The notes beneath the pieces were generated by a model that saw only the letters and a list, made by a program, of their open reading frames with translations, did no database searches and was not told the origin of the DNA. Shown here one piece after another: positions 1-5,814 of a DNA stretch of 20,611 nt (position 1 is its first letter; each line of letters starts with the position of its first letter). Origin of the DNA: Stenotrophomonas sp. (lineage in GTDB: Bacteria; Pseudomonadota; Gammaproteobacteria; Xanthomonadales; Xanthomonadaceae); the NCBI GenBank assembly GCA_003525885.1, contig DQIG01000407.1:629-21239 (forward strand), read 5' to 3'. Both the position numbers and the translations under genes were made by a program.

Positions 1-163
1 ATGCGCCGCTGCCGTGGCCGCGATCAGCCAGGGATGGATGGATTCGCCCCTGCTGATCGACCTGCCCGGTGGACGCCTGTCCATCGAATGGGCAGGCCCT
101 GGCCACCCGGTGATGATGACCGGGCCGGCCTCGCGCGTATACGAAGGACAGGTCCGTCTATGA
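1..163 (+). CDS. dapF: Diaminopimelate epimerase, C-terminal fragment (5' end outside window)
   Basis: The frame opens at base 2 and reads CAAAVAAISQGW to a TGA at 161-163, about 53 residues, so only the C-terminus of the protein is present. DapF interconverts LL- and meso-diaminopimelate for lysine and peptidoglycan synthesis. The first residues match the segment directly after the family's second active-site cysteine (ACGTGAC-AAAVA context), so both catalytic cysteines lie outside the window. The tail contains the usual LPGGxLxIEW strand. Identity rests on this short match plus the dapF-DUF484-xerC-HAD order conserved in Pseudomonas and, in reduced form, in E. coli (dapF-yigA-xerC-yigB). 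The next gene starts 13 bp after the stop, which suggests one operon. Confidence 0.8.
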   Translation, partial: CAAAVAAISQGWMDSPLLIDLPGGRLSIEWAGPGHPVMMTGPASRVYEGQVRL

Positions 164-176
164 GTGAGCCAAGCCA

Positions 177-893
177 ATGACCGATAAGCCTCAAGTACCC
201 GCACATGCGTCCCCGAGCGAAAGTCTGGAGGCCGCCGCCGTCGCGGCGTACCTTGAGGCTAATCCGGACTTCTTCGTCGAACACGAAGAGTTGCTGCCGG
301 CCCTGCGCATTCCCCACCAGCGTGGCGACACCGTGTCGCTGGTGGAGCGGCAGATGAAGATCCTGCGCGAGCGCAATATCGAAATGCGCCACAAGCTCTC
401 GCACTTGATGGACGTCGCCCGCGACAACGATCGCCTGTTCGAGAAAACCCGCCGCCTGATCCTGACCCTGATGGACGCCACCAGCCTGGAAGAAACGGTG
501 ATCGCCGTGGAAGACAGCCTGCGCCAGGACTTCCAGGTGCCCTTTGTCAGCCTGATCCTGTTCAGCGACAACCCGATGCCGGTGGGACGCTGGGTCAGCG
601 GCGGCGAAGCGCAGACCGCCATTGGCGGCTTGCTGTCCGAAGGCAAGACCATCAGTGGCACCTTGCGTGAGCATGAGCTGGACTTCCTGTTTGGCGCCGA
701 GCAGCGCAAGCAGATCGGCTCCACCGCCGTGGTTGCCCTCAGCCACCAAGGCTTGCATGGCGTACTCGCCATCGCCAGCCGCGACCCTGCGCACTACAAA
801 AGCTCGGTGGGCACGCTGTTCCTGACCTACATCGCCGAAGTGCTGGGCCGCGTGCTGCCACGCTTCACCACCGCCTTGCGCGCGGTGCGCTAG
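177..893 (+). CDS. DUF484 family protein
   Basis: This 238-residue cytoplasmic protein belongs to DUF484, a family of unknown biochemical role that nearly always sits between dapF and xerC (E. coli yigA is a member). Residues about 20-60 carry the signature VAAYLEANPDFFVEHEELL followed by a basic stretch. Residues about 60-105 are predicted coiled-coil (VERQMKILRERNIEMRHKL). The C-terminal half, about 108-230, looks like a GAF-type alpha/beta sensor fold. The ATG at 177 has only a weak upstream purine stretch, so translation may depend on coupling with dapF. The stop is 2 bp before the xerC ATG. No ligand-binding residues can be assigned from sequence alone. Confidence 0.9.
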   Translation: MTDKPQVPAHASPSESLEAAAVAAYLEANPDFFVEHEELLPALRIPHQRGDTVSLVERQMKILRERNIEMRHKLSHLMDVARDNDRLFEKTRRLILTLMDATSLEETVIAVEDSLRQDFQVPFVSLILFSDNPMPVGRWVSGGEAQTAIGGLLSEGKTISGTLREHELDFLFGAEQRKQIGSTAVVALSHQGLHGVLAIASRDPAHYKSSVGTLFLTYIAEVLGRVLPRFTTALRAVR

Positions 894-895
894 CC

Positions 896-1795
896 ATGGA
901 ACGGCAACTGGACGCTTATTGCGCTCACCTGCGCAACGAGCGCCAGGTGTCGCCCCATACGCTGGAAGCGTACCGACGGGATTTGAACAAAGTCCTGGCG
1001 TACTGCGAAAAGCAGCAGATCAGCAGCTGGAAGGCCCTGGACATCCAGAGCCTGCGCAGCCTGATCGCACGCCTGCACCAGGCCGGGCAATCCTCGCGCA
1101 GTCTGTCCCGCCTGCTGTCGGCAGTGCGTGGGCTCTATCACTACTTGAACCGTGAAGGCCTGTGCGATCACGACCCGGCCAATGGCCTGTCGCCGCCCAA
1201 AGGCGAACGGCGCCTGCCCAAGACCCTCGACACTGATCGTGCCTTGCAGCTTCTGGACGGTGCTGTCGAAGATGACTTCCTCGCCCATCGCGACCAGGCG
1301 ATTCTTGAACTGTTCTACTCCTCGGGGCTGCGCCTGTCGGAGCTGACCGGCTTGAACCTCGACCAACTGGACCTGGCGGACGGCCTGGTACAAGTACTCG
1401 GCAAGGGCAGCAAAACCCGCGTACTGCCAGTGGGCAGGAAGGCCCGGGAAGCCTTGCAACTGTGGTTGCCGCTGCGCGCCCTGGCCAACCCCGTGGACGA
1501 CGCAGTGTTCATCAGCCAGCAAGGCCGACGCTTGGGGCCACGGGCGATTCAAGTGCGGGTCAAGGCAGCCGGCGAACGCGAGCTGGGGCAGAACCTGCAT
1601 CCCCATATGCTGCGGCACTCCTTTGCCAGCCATATGCTGGAATCGTCCCAGGACCTGCGCGCAGTGCAGGAACTGCTCGGCCACTCCGACATCAAGACCA
1701 CGCAGATCTACACCCATCTGGACTTCCAACACCTGGCAACGGTGTACGACAGCGCCCATCCACGGGCCAAACGCATCAAGGGCGGCGACTCATGA
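896..1795 (+). CDS. xerC: Tyrosine recombinase XerC (Sss in Pseudomonas)
   Basis: This 299-residue site-specific recombinase normally acts with XerD at dif to resolve chromosome dimers before division. The N-terminal SAM-like core-binding domain spans about 1-90 and the catalytic domain about 105-290. The full catalytic set is visible: Arg146 (SSGLRLSEL), Lys170 (LGKGSK), His237 and Arg240 (HMLRH), His263 (LGHSDIKTTQ) and nucleophile Tyr272 (IYTHLDF). Length is normal for the family. The gene follows DUF484 by 2 bp and its TGA overlaps the ATG of the HAD gene (ATGA), so the three are probably translated from one message. It is a housekeeping recombinase, not a sign of an integrated element. 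Confidence 0.96.
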   Translation: MERQLDAYCAHLRNERQVSPHTLEAYRRDLNKVLAYCEKQQISSWKALDIQSLRSLIARLHQAGQSSRSLSRLLSAVRGLYHYLNREGLCDHDPANGLSPPKGERRLPKTLDTDRALQLLDGAVEDDFLAHRDQAILELFYSSGLRLSELTGLNLDQLDLADGLVQVLGKGSKTRVLPVGRKAREALQLWLPLRALANPVDDAVFISQQGRRLGPRAIQVRVKAAGERELGQNLHPHMLRHSFASHMLESSQDLRAVQELLGHSDIKTTQIYTHLDFQHLATVYDSAHPRAKRIKGGDS

Positions 1796-2487
1796 GTATC
1801 AAGCTGATCACCTTCGACCTGGACGACACGCTCTGGGACAACGTACCGGTCATCATCAGCGCCGAAGCGTCGATGCGCGAATGGCTGGCGGTTAACGCGT
1901 CCAAGGTCGGCGACTTGCCCCTGGAGCATTTCGCCAGCCTGCGCCAGCAAGTGCTGGAGCGTCATCCCGAGCTCAAACACCGCATCAGCATCTTGCGGCA
2001 TCGCGTGTTGATGCATGCGTTCGAAGAGGCCGGATATGCACAGCCACAAGCTACGGAAATGGCGGATGTGTGTTTTGAAGCGTTCATTCATGCGCGCCAT
2101 CAACTCACCCCGTTCCCCGAAGCCGAGCCCATGCTCCAGGCCCTGCGCCAGCACTTCCTGCTGGGGGTGATCACCAACGGCAACGCCGATGTGCAACGCG
2201 TTGGCCTGGCCGAATACTTCCACTTTGCCTTGCGTGCCGAAGACATCGGCATTGCCAAGCCGGATGCGCGGTTGTTTCAGGAGGCGTTGCAACGTGGCGG
2301 CGTGGACGCGAGCCAGGCGGTGCATATTGGCGATCATCCGGGAGATGACATCGCCGGGGCACAGCAGGCGGGGCTGCGGGCGGTGTGGTTCAACCCGACG
2401 GGTAAGGTGTGGGACGCGGATAAGCGCCCGGATGCAGAAATCCGCAGCTTGAACGAGCTGCCGCCACTGCTGCGCAACTGGCAGTAA
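1792..2487 (+). CDS. HAD-superfamily hydrolase, YigB-like phosphatase
   Basis: This 231-residue haloacid dehalogenase-type phosphatase overlaps xerC by 4 bp. All four HAD motifs are visible: FDLDDTLWDN with nucleophile Asp9 and acid/base Asp11, ITNGN with Thr128, Lys156 in GIAKPDARLF, and HIGDHPGDD with Asp181 and Asp185/186. A helical cap lies between motifs I and II. The position after xerC matches E. coli yigB, whose product dephosphorylates the pyrimidine intermediate of riboflavin synthesis; that substrate is inferred from synteny and family only. An open frame continues upstream inside xerC (from 1462), but the coupled ATG at 1792 starts directly before the motif I strand and is the sensible start. 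Confidence 0.9.
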   Translation: MSIKLITFDLDDTLWDNVPVIISAEASMREWLAVNASKVGDLPLEHFASLRQQVLERHPELKHRISILRHRVLMHAFEEAGYAQPQATEMADVCFEAFIHARHQLTPFPEAEPMLQALRQHFLLGVITNGNADVQRVGLAEYFHFALRAEDIGIAKPDARLFQEALQRGGVDASQAVHIGDHPGDDIAGAQQAGLRAVWFNPTGKVWDADKRPDAEIRSLNELPPLLRNWQ

Positions 2488-2500
2488 CACCAGCGATCAA

Positions 2501-2593
2501 AATGTGGGAGCGGGCTTGCTCGCGAATGCGGTGGGTCAGCCAGCTCATCTGGTACTGATACACCGCATTCGCGAGCAAGCCCGCTCCCACATT
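2501..2593. repeat. Pseudomonas REP pair, perfect 33-bp inverted repeat
   Basis: Bases 2501-2533 and 2561-2593 are exact reverse complements over 33 bp, separated by 27 bp. The arm contains GTGGGAGCGGGCTTGCTCGC, a repetitive extragenic palindrome core very common in P. fluorescens-group genomes. It sits between the convergent HAD phosphatase and sutA genes, the usual location for such pairs. In RNA it could form a long hairpin that would stabilise or end transcripts from either side. It is also a genus marker for this half of the window. Confidence 0.9.
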
Positions 2594-2633
2594 AGATTCA
2601 CAGTGACTTGTAGAAAAACTTATTCCAGGCATG

Positions 2634-2662
2634 AAAAAGCCCGCAGCGACGGCGGGCTCTTT
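2634..2662 (-). terminator. Rho-independent terminator of sutA (possibly bidirectional)
   Basis: The 7-bp stem AGCCCGC (2638-2644) pairs with GCGGGCT (2652-2658) around a 7-nt loop. Read on the minus strand it is followed by five Ts, and it lies about 25 bp downstream of the sutA stop. On the + strand the hairpin is followed by CTCTTT, so it may also stop read-through from the dapF-HAD operon. Confidence 0.8.
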
Positions 2663-2683
2663 CCTACAAGCAGGTGGCTGACC

Positions 2684-3010
2684 TCAGATAGGTCGGCTGC
2701 CGTACTTGTTATCCGGCTTCTTCGGTGGATCTGCCACCACGTTAGCCTCGACTTCCTGCACTTTGCCGCCTTTGGCGAGGAATTCTTCCATCGCACGGGC
2801 CAGCGCATCGCGCTCTTTGTTCTTGGCTTCAACGCTCGGCAGTTCGTCTACCGACACAGCAGCCTTGGCTTTGCCTTTGGCGGCTGGAGCAGGTACATCA
2901 TCGCCACCGTCGTCGTCAGCAACGTCTTCCGCCGCCGCTTCAAGACCTTCTTCGGTGTCGTCTTCGTCACCTACTTCGAGTTCGTCGTTTTCCAGATCAT
3001 CGTCGCTCAT
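2684..3010 (-). CDS. sutA: Transcriptional regulator SutA (RNA polymerase-binding)
   Basis: This 108-residue acidic protein matches the Pseudomonas SutA family, which binds RNA polymerase and supports expression of stable-RNA and other genes in slow-growing cells. The N-terminus (about 1-40) is extremely acidic and low complexity (DDDLENDELEVGDEDD). A short Ala/Pro/Lys linker follows, then a conserved helical part (NKERDALARAMEEFLAKGGKVQEVE) and a tail ending KYGSRPI. A good Shine-Dalgarno (GAGG) precedes the ATG by about 8 nt. The gene has its own promoter and terminator and is convergent with the HAD gene. The family is essentially restricted to gammaproteobacteria such as Pseudomonas, which supports a Pseudomonas origin for this part. 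Confidence 0.85.
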   Translation of the reverse strand: MSDDDLENDELEVGDEDDTEEGLEAAAEDVADDDGGDDVPAPAAKGKAKAAVSVDELPSVEAKNKERDALARAMEEFLAKGGKVQEVEANVVADPPKKPDNKYGSRPI

Positions 3011-3042
3011 GTTCTACCTCATGACTTGCGAAAAGCAGATTA

Positions 3043-3071
3043 GTTATAGCCCAGCTTCACCAACTGTCGAA
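3043..3071 (-). promoter_or_regulatory. Candidate sigma-70 promoter of sutA
   Basis: On the minus strand TTCGAC (3071-3066) and TATAAC (3048-3043) are separated by exactly 17 bp and lie about 33 bp upstream of the sutA ATG. Both hexamers are good but imperfect matches to -35 and -10 consensus. No transcription data support this; it is inferred from spacing and match. Confidence 0.5.
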
Positions 3072-3080
3072 GGCTGCCGG

Positions 3081-3112
3081 AAAAAAATCAACATCCACTG
3101 GATTTCCAGTGG
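3081..3112 (-). terminator. Candidate terminator downstream of yjbQ
   Basis: Perfect 8-bp stem CCACTGGA / TCCAGTGG (3095-3102 and 3105-3112) with a 2-nt central loop, beginning 1 bp after the yjbQ stop. On the minus strand it is followed, after seven bases, by a run of seven Ts (3087-3081). The gap between stem and T-run is longer than usual, so efficiency is uncertain. Confidence 0.5.
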
Positions 3113-3113
3113 C

Positions 3114-3539
3114 TTATGCCTCTTCACCGTGCAAGGTGACGAGGACTTTACGAGCACCGCCATGATCACGGTGCTCGCCCAGATAAACACCTTGCCAGGT
3201 CCCCATCGCCAAGCGGCCGGCCTTGACCGGCAAACTCAGCTGGCAGCCCAGGATACTGGCCTTGAAGTGCGCCGGCAGGTCATCCGGACCTTCGTCGTTG
3301 TGTTCGAATCCGGCGCGGCCTTGCGGCACCAGCGAATTGAAGTAACGCTCGAAGTCACGGCGAACCGCCGGATCGGCATTCTCGTTGACGGTCAACGAGG
3401 CCGAGGTGTGCTGCAGCCACAGGTGCAAAAGCCCCACACGACAGGCCTTCAATTCAGGCAAGCCGGCCAGCAACTCATCGGTCACCAGGTGAAAGCCCCG
3501 GGGCTTTGCCCGCAGGGTAATCAGGGTCTGTTGCCACAT
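3114..3539 (-). CDS. yjbQ: YjbQ / UPF0047 family protein (secondary thiamine-phosphate synthase enzyme family)
   Basis: This 141-residue single-domain cytoplasmic protein carries the UPF0047 signatures: HTSASLTVNENADP (about 44-57), HNDEGPDDLPAHFKASILG, and the C-terminal GTWQGVYLGEHRDHG with its conserved His and Arg residues. E. coli YjbQ has weak thiamine-phosphate synthase activity and can partly replace ThiE, which gives the family its name; the true role is not settled. The length is standard. The ATG is preceded by CGGAGA at a good distance. In Pseudomonas this gene commonly lies beside sutA and the glnK-amtB pair, as here. Confidence 0.9.
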   Translation of the reverse strand: MWQQTLITLRAKPRGFHLVTDELLAGLPELKACRVGLLHLWLQHTSASLTVNENADPAVRRDFERYFNSLVPQGRAGFEHNDEGPDDLPAHFKASILGCQLSLPVKAGRLAMGTWQGVYLGEHRDHGGARKVLVTLHGEEA

Positions 3540-3563
3540 ACAGTTCTCCGCCCATCGGCGCGC

Positions 3564-3591
3564 ATTCTAGCGCGCTCTGGGAAAAAACAAA
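3564..3591 (-). promoter_or_regulatory. Candidate sigma-70 promoter of yjbQ
   Basis: On the minus strand TTTGTT (3591-3586) and TAGAAT (3569-3564) are 16 bp apart, about 25 bp upstream of the yjbQ ATG. The -10 hexamer is a strong match, the -35 a moderate one. The remaining stretch up to the amtB terminator (about 3592-3710) shows no gene or other clear element. Confidence 0.45.
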
Positions 3592-3710
3592 GTGTCGAAT
3601 ACGCCTACATGCCTGTAAGACATTCGCATGCTCAAAAGTGCCGCGTGCGCCCCATCACAAACTCGACGCAAAAACCGGTACAGCGCCCTATGACTGACAA
3701 ACACCAGACA

Positions 3711-3743
3711 AAAAAATGCCCGGCAAGCCGGGCATCTTTTTTT
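3711..3743 (-). terminator. Rho-independent terminator of amtB
   Basis: Strong GC stem ATGCCCGGC (3716-3724) paired with GCCGGGCAT (3727-3735), so the effective loop is about four bases. On the minus strand it is followed by a run of Ts (complement of the As at 3711-3716). It starts 15 bp after the amtB stop. The + strand side also ends in seven Ts, so the element is bidirectional. Confidence 0.9.
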
Positions 3744-3750
3744 CGCGTAC

Positions 3751-5091
3751 TTACAAGTTGTAGCCGCGTTCGTTGTGTTGCGCCAGGTCGAGGCCAACCG
3801 CCTCTTCTTCTTCGGTAACCCGCAGACCCATCACGGCATCCAGCACCTTGAGGATGATGAAGGTCACGATGGCCGTGTAGATCACGGTGAAGCCGACGCC
3901 TTTGCACTGGATCCAGACTTGCGCCGCGATGTCAGTGGTGGCCGCGTTGAAGCCGCCCAGCGAAGGGGCAGCGAACACGCCGGTCAGGATCGCGCCGAGG
4001 ATACCGCCGATGCCGTGCACGCCGAAGGCGTCCAGGGAGTCGTCGTAGCCCAGTTTGCGTTTCAGGGTAGTGGCGCAGAAGAAGCACACCACGCCCGCTG
4101 CCAGGCCGATCACCAGGGCGCCCATCGGGCCCACGGTACCAGCGGCCGGAGTGATTGCGACCAGGCCAGCCACGACACCCGAGGCGATGCCCAGTGCGCT
4201 TGGCTTACCGTGGGTGACCCACTCGGCGAACATCCAGCCCAGGGCCGCAGCAGCGGTCGCGATCTGGGTAACCAGCATCGCCATGCCGGCAGTGCCGTTA
4301 GCCGCCGCAGCGGAACCGGCGTTGAAGCCGAACCAGCCGACCCACAGCATCGCCGCGCCCACCAGGGTGTAACCCAGGTTGTGCGGTGCCATTGGCGTGG
4401 TCGGGAAACCTTTGCGCTTGCCCAGTACCAGGCACGCCACCAGGCCAGCCACACCGGCGTTGATGTGCACCACGGTGCCGCCAGCGAAGTCCAGCACGCC
4501 CCAGTCGCCCAGCAACGAACCCGGACCGCCCCATACCATGTGGGCAATCGGCGCGTAGACCAGGGTGAACCAGACGCCCATGAAGATCAGCATCGCGGAG
4601 AACTTCATCCGCTCGGCGAAAGCACCGACGATCAGCGCAGGGGTGATGATGGCGAAGGTCATCTGGAAGGTGACGAACACCGCTTCAGGGAACAGCGCCG
4701 CAGGGCCGGTGATGCTTGCCGGGGTGACGCCCGACAGGAACAACTTGGACAGGCCGCCCACGAAGGAGTTGAAGTTGACGACGCCTGCTTCCATGCCGGT
4801 GGTATCGAACGCCATGCTGTAGCCGTAGACGAACCACAGAATGGTGATCAGGCCGGTGATGGCGAAGCACTGCATCATCACGGACAGAATGTTTTTGGAG
4901 CGAACCATGCCGCCGTAGAACAGCGCCAGGCCCGGAATGGTCATGAACAGTACCAGCGCGGTGGATGTGAGCATCCACGCGGTGTCGCCGGAATTGAGGA
5001 CTGGAGCAGGGGCTGGATCCGCCGCCAATGCCAGGGCCGGCATTACGAGGGACAACAGGGCTCCTAGCCCTGCGAATTTACGCAGAGTCAT
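3751..5091 (-). CDS. amtB: Ammonium transporter AmtB
   Basis: This 446-residue inner-membrane channel conducts ammonium and is blocked by its partner GlnK. Residues 1-23 form a signal peptide (ALALAA), followed by about 11 hydrophobic helices. The conserved LDFAGGTVVHINAG segment holds Asp201 and the first pore histidine His209, and DAFGVHGIGG holds the second, His359. GFNAGS (255-260) and the cytoplasmic C-terminal tail ending NERGYNL, which contacts GlnK, are also present. The start chosen is the ATG at 5091, with AGGAG about 8 nt upstream; the in-frame extension to 5205 runs back through glnK and is spurious. glnK ends 34 bp upstream. The sequence is Pseudomonas-like throughout, unlike the N-terminal part of glnK. 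Confidence 0.96.
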   Translation of the reverse strand: MTLRKFAGLGALLSLVMPALALAADPAPAPVLNSGDTAWMLTSTALVLFMTIPGLALFYGGMVRSKNILSVMMQCFAITGLITILWFVYGYSMAFDTTGMEAGVVNFNSFVGGLSKLFLSGVTPASITGPAALFPEAVFVTFQMTFAIITPALIVGAFAERMKFSAMLIFMGVWFTLVYAPIAHMVWGGPGSLLGDWGVLDFAGGTVVHINAGVAGLVACLVLGKRKGFPTTPMAPHNLGYTLVGAAMLWVGWFGFNAGSAAAANGTAGMAMLVTQIATAAAALGWMFAEWVTHGKPSALGIASGVVAGLVAITPAAGTVGPMGALVIGLAAGVVCFFCATTLKRKLGYDDSLDAFGVHGIGGILGAILTGVFAAPSLGGFNAATTDIAAQVWIQCKGVGFTVIYTAIVTFIILKVLDAVMGLRVTEEEEAVGLDLAQHNERGYNL

Positions 5092-5125
5092 ATTGTTTTC
5101 TCCTGGGGCGTTGGGGTTTGGCGGC

Positions 5126-5464
5126 TTAGATTGCGTCGGTATCGGTTTCGCCGGTACGGATGCGAATAGCCTGTTCCAGATTGACCACGAAGATCTTGCC
5201 GTCACCGATCTTGCCGGTACCTGCAGACGACTGGATCGCTTCGATCACCGCGTCAGCACGCTCGTCGGTGACCACGGTTTCGATCTTGATCTTGGGCAGG
5301 AAATCGACGACGTACTCGGCGCCGCGATACAGCTCGGTGTGGCCCTTCTGGCGACCGAAGCCTTTCACTTCGGTCACGGTGATGCCCGACACGCCTGCGT
5401 CGGACAGGGCCTCGCGGACCTCGTCGAGCTTGAACGGCCGGATGATGGCGGAGATCAGTTTCAT
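5126..5464 (-). CDS. glnK: Nitrogen regulatory PII protein GlnK (hybrid reading frame)
   Basis: This 112-residue PII signalling protein senses 2-oxoglutarate, ATP/ADP and glutamine status, and regulates AmtB by plugging its pore. The T-loop contains YRGAEY with uridylylation site Tyr51. The B-loop motif TGKIGDGKIFV spans 83-93 and the C-loop RTGETD lies near 103-108. Length is standard. Start is MKLISAII at 5464; another in-frame ATG two codons earlier is possible. The protein looks complete, but residues 1 to about 82 (KLISAIIRPFKLDEVREALS, IKIETVVTDERADAVIEAI) resemble Stenotrophomonas, while the end NLEQAIRIRTGETDTDAI matches Pseudomonas GlnK and uses different synonymous codons (AAT, GCT, ATT, GCA). 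The change of origin falls around 5186-5218. Downstream amtB is Pseudomonas-like. Confidence 0.9.
   Translation of the reverse strand: MKLISAIIRPFKLDEVREALSDAGVSGITVTEVKGFGRQKGHTELYRGAEYVVDFLPKIKIETVVTDERADAVIEAIQSSAGTGKIGDGKIFVVNLEQAIRIRTGETDTDAI
5186..5218. other. Putative chimeric junction between Pseudomonas-like and Stenotrophomonas-like DNA
   Basis: These 33 bases encode TGKIGDGKIFV, the most conserved block of PII proteins. To the left, everything (glnK 3' end, amtB, yjbQ, sutA, REP pair, xerC cluster) has Pseudomonas character. To the right, everything (glnK 5' end, glnA promoter, GTAG palindromes, operon content) has Stenotrophomonas character. The exact breakpoint cannot be set because both parents are expected to be near identical here. 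A join at such a short identical block is typical of a short-read assembly error; homologous recombination is the alternative. Confidence 0.7.
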
Positions 5465-5488
5465 GCGCATGTCCCGAGGGTGGATGGG

Positions 5489-5512
5489 GCCAGCGCGCCA
5501 GCGCGCGTTGGC
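5489..5512 (-). other. Hairpin in the leader upstream of glnK
   Basis: GCCAGCGCGC (5489-5498) pairs with GCGCGTTGGC (5503-5512) around a 4-nt loop, with one G-T wobble. In a glnA-glnK transcript it would lie about 25 nt before the glnK start. There is no T-run, so it is not a standard terminator. A role in processing or translation is possible but unproven. Confidence 0.3.
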
Positions 5513-5679
5513 ATCAGGCAACCACGGGCCATCAGGGTGATGGCCGTGGCTGTTGCACCGGACACGTACAGGGCCGGGACGGCCGTGCCTCTCTCCTTGC
5601 ACGACCGACGCGGGAGGGAGGGCGGCCCTGGTCGCGTATCCGGTCTTTCTCTTGCCCCTGGATCAGGGGTCCTTGGCGT

Positions 5680-5719
5680 GGGGTCAGAGCCCTTCCATGC
5701 ATGAAAGGGATCCGACCCC
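5680..5719. repeat. 40-bp imperfect palindrome of a Stenotrophomonas-type intergenic repeat
   Basis: The left arm 5680-5699 (GGGGTCAGAGCCCTTCCATG) matches the reverse complement of the right arm 5700-5719 at 17 of 20 positions, with the centre at CATG/CATG. Palindromes with GGGGTCAGAGCCC ends recur in intergenic DNA of Stenotrophomonas and related xanthomonads, as I recall. Only one copy is present here, so repeat status rests on recognition, not on counting. Confidence 0.55.
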
Positions 5720-5759
5720 GTGCAACGACCCCGATCTGACCGCGGCTCCCCAGCCGCGA

Positions 5760-5808
5760 AAACGGGTGCGATGGCGGCGGGCGGGAGGGGGATGCCCACC
5801 ACCATCGC
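5760..5808 (-). terminator. Weak candidate terminator of glnA
   Basis: On the minus strand a 10-bp stem (5808-5799 with 5777-5768, one G-T wobble) is followed by ACCC and a GTTTT. The loop is long (21 nt) and the T-run short, so it may only attenuate transcription between glnA and glnK. Confidence 0.35.
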
Positions 5809-5814
5809 GCCCGG

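Larger units (their letters stand above)
5465..5814. other. 350-bp glnA-glnK spacer without a gene
   Basis: No convincing reading frame lies between the glnA stop and the glnK start. The spacer instead holds several palindromes: one at 5489-5512, a CCCCTG/CAGGGG hairpin at 5655-5669, a 40-bp imperfect palindrome at 5680-5719, CGCGGCT/AGCCGCG at 5741-5758, and a possible glnA terminator at 5760-5808. No sigma-54 site with correct spacing was found for glnK, so it may rely on read-through from glnA or on an unrecognised promoter. Confidence 0.6.

Noticed and set aside
24..794. Long minus-strand open frame opposite dapF/DUF484
   Set aside because: It is antisense to a well-recognised DUF484 gene, has low-complexity Gln/His/Ala-rich composition and no start signal.
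896..1795. Integrase as evidence for a genomic island
   Set aside because: All features and the dapF-DUF484-xerC-HAD context identify housekeeping XerC; no att-like direct repeats were seen.
3775..5067. 430-residue plus-strand frame opposite amtB
   Set aside because: Antisense shadow of a clear AmtB gene; the His/Asp/Gln-rich translation resembles no family.
5518..5531. Possible sigma-54 promoter for glnK (minus strand TGGCCCGTGGTTGC)
   Set aside because: The distance between GG and GC is one base too short, and sigma-54 elements are strict in spacing.
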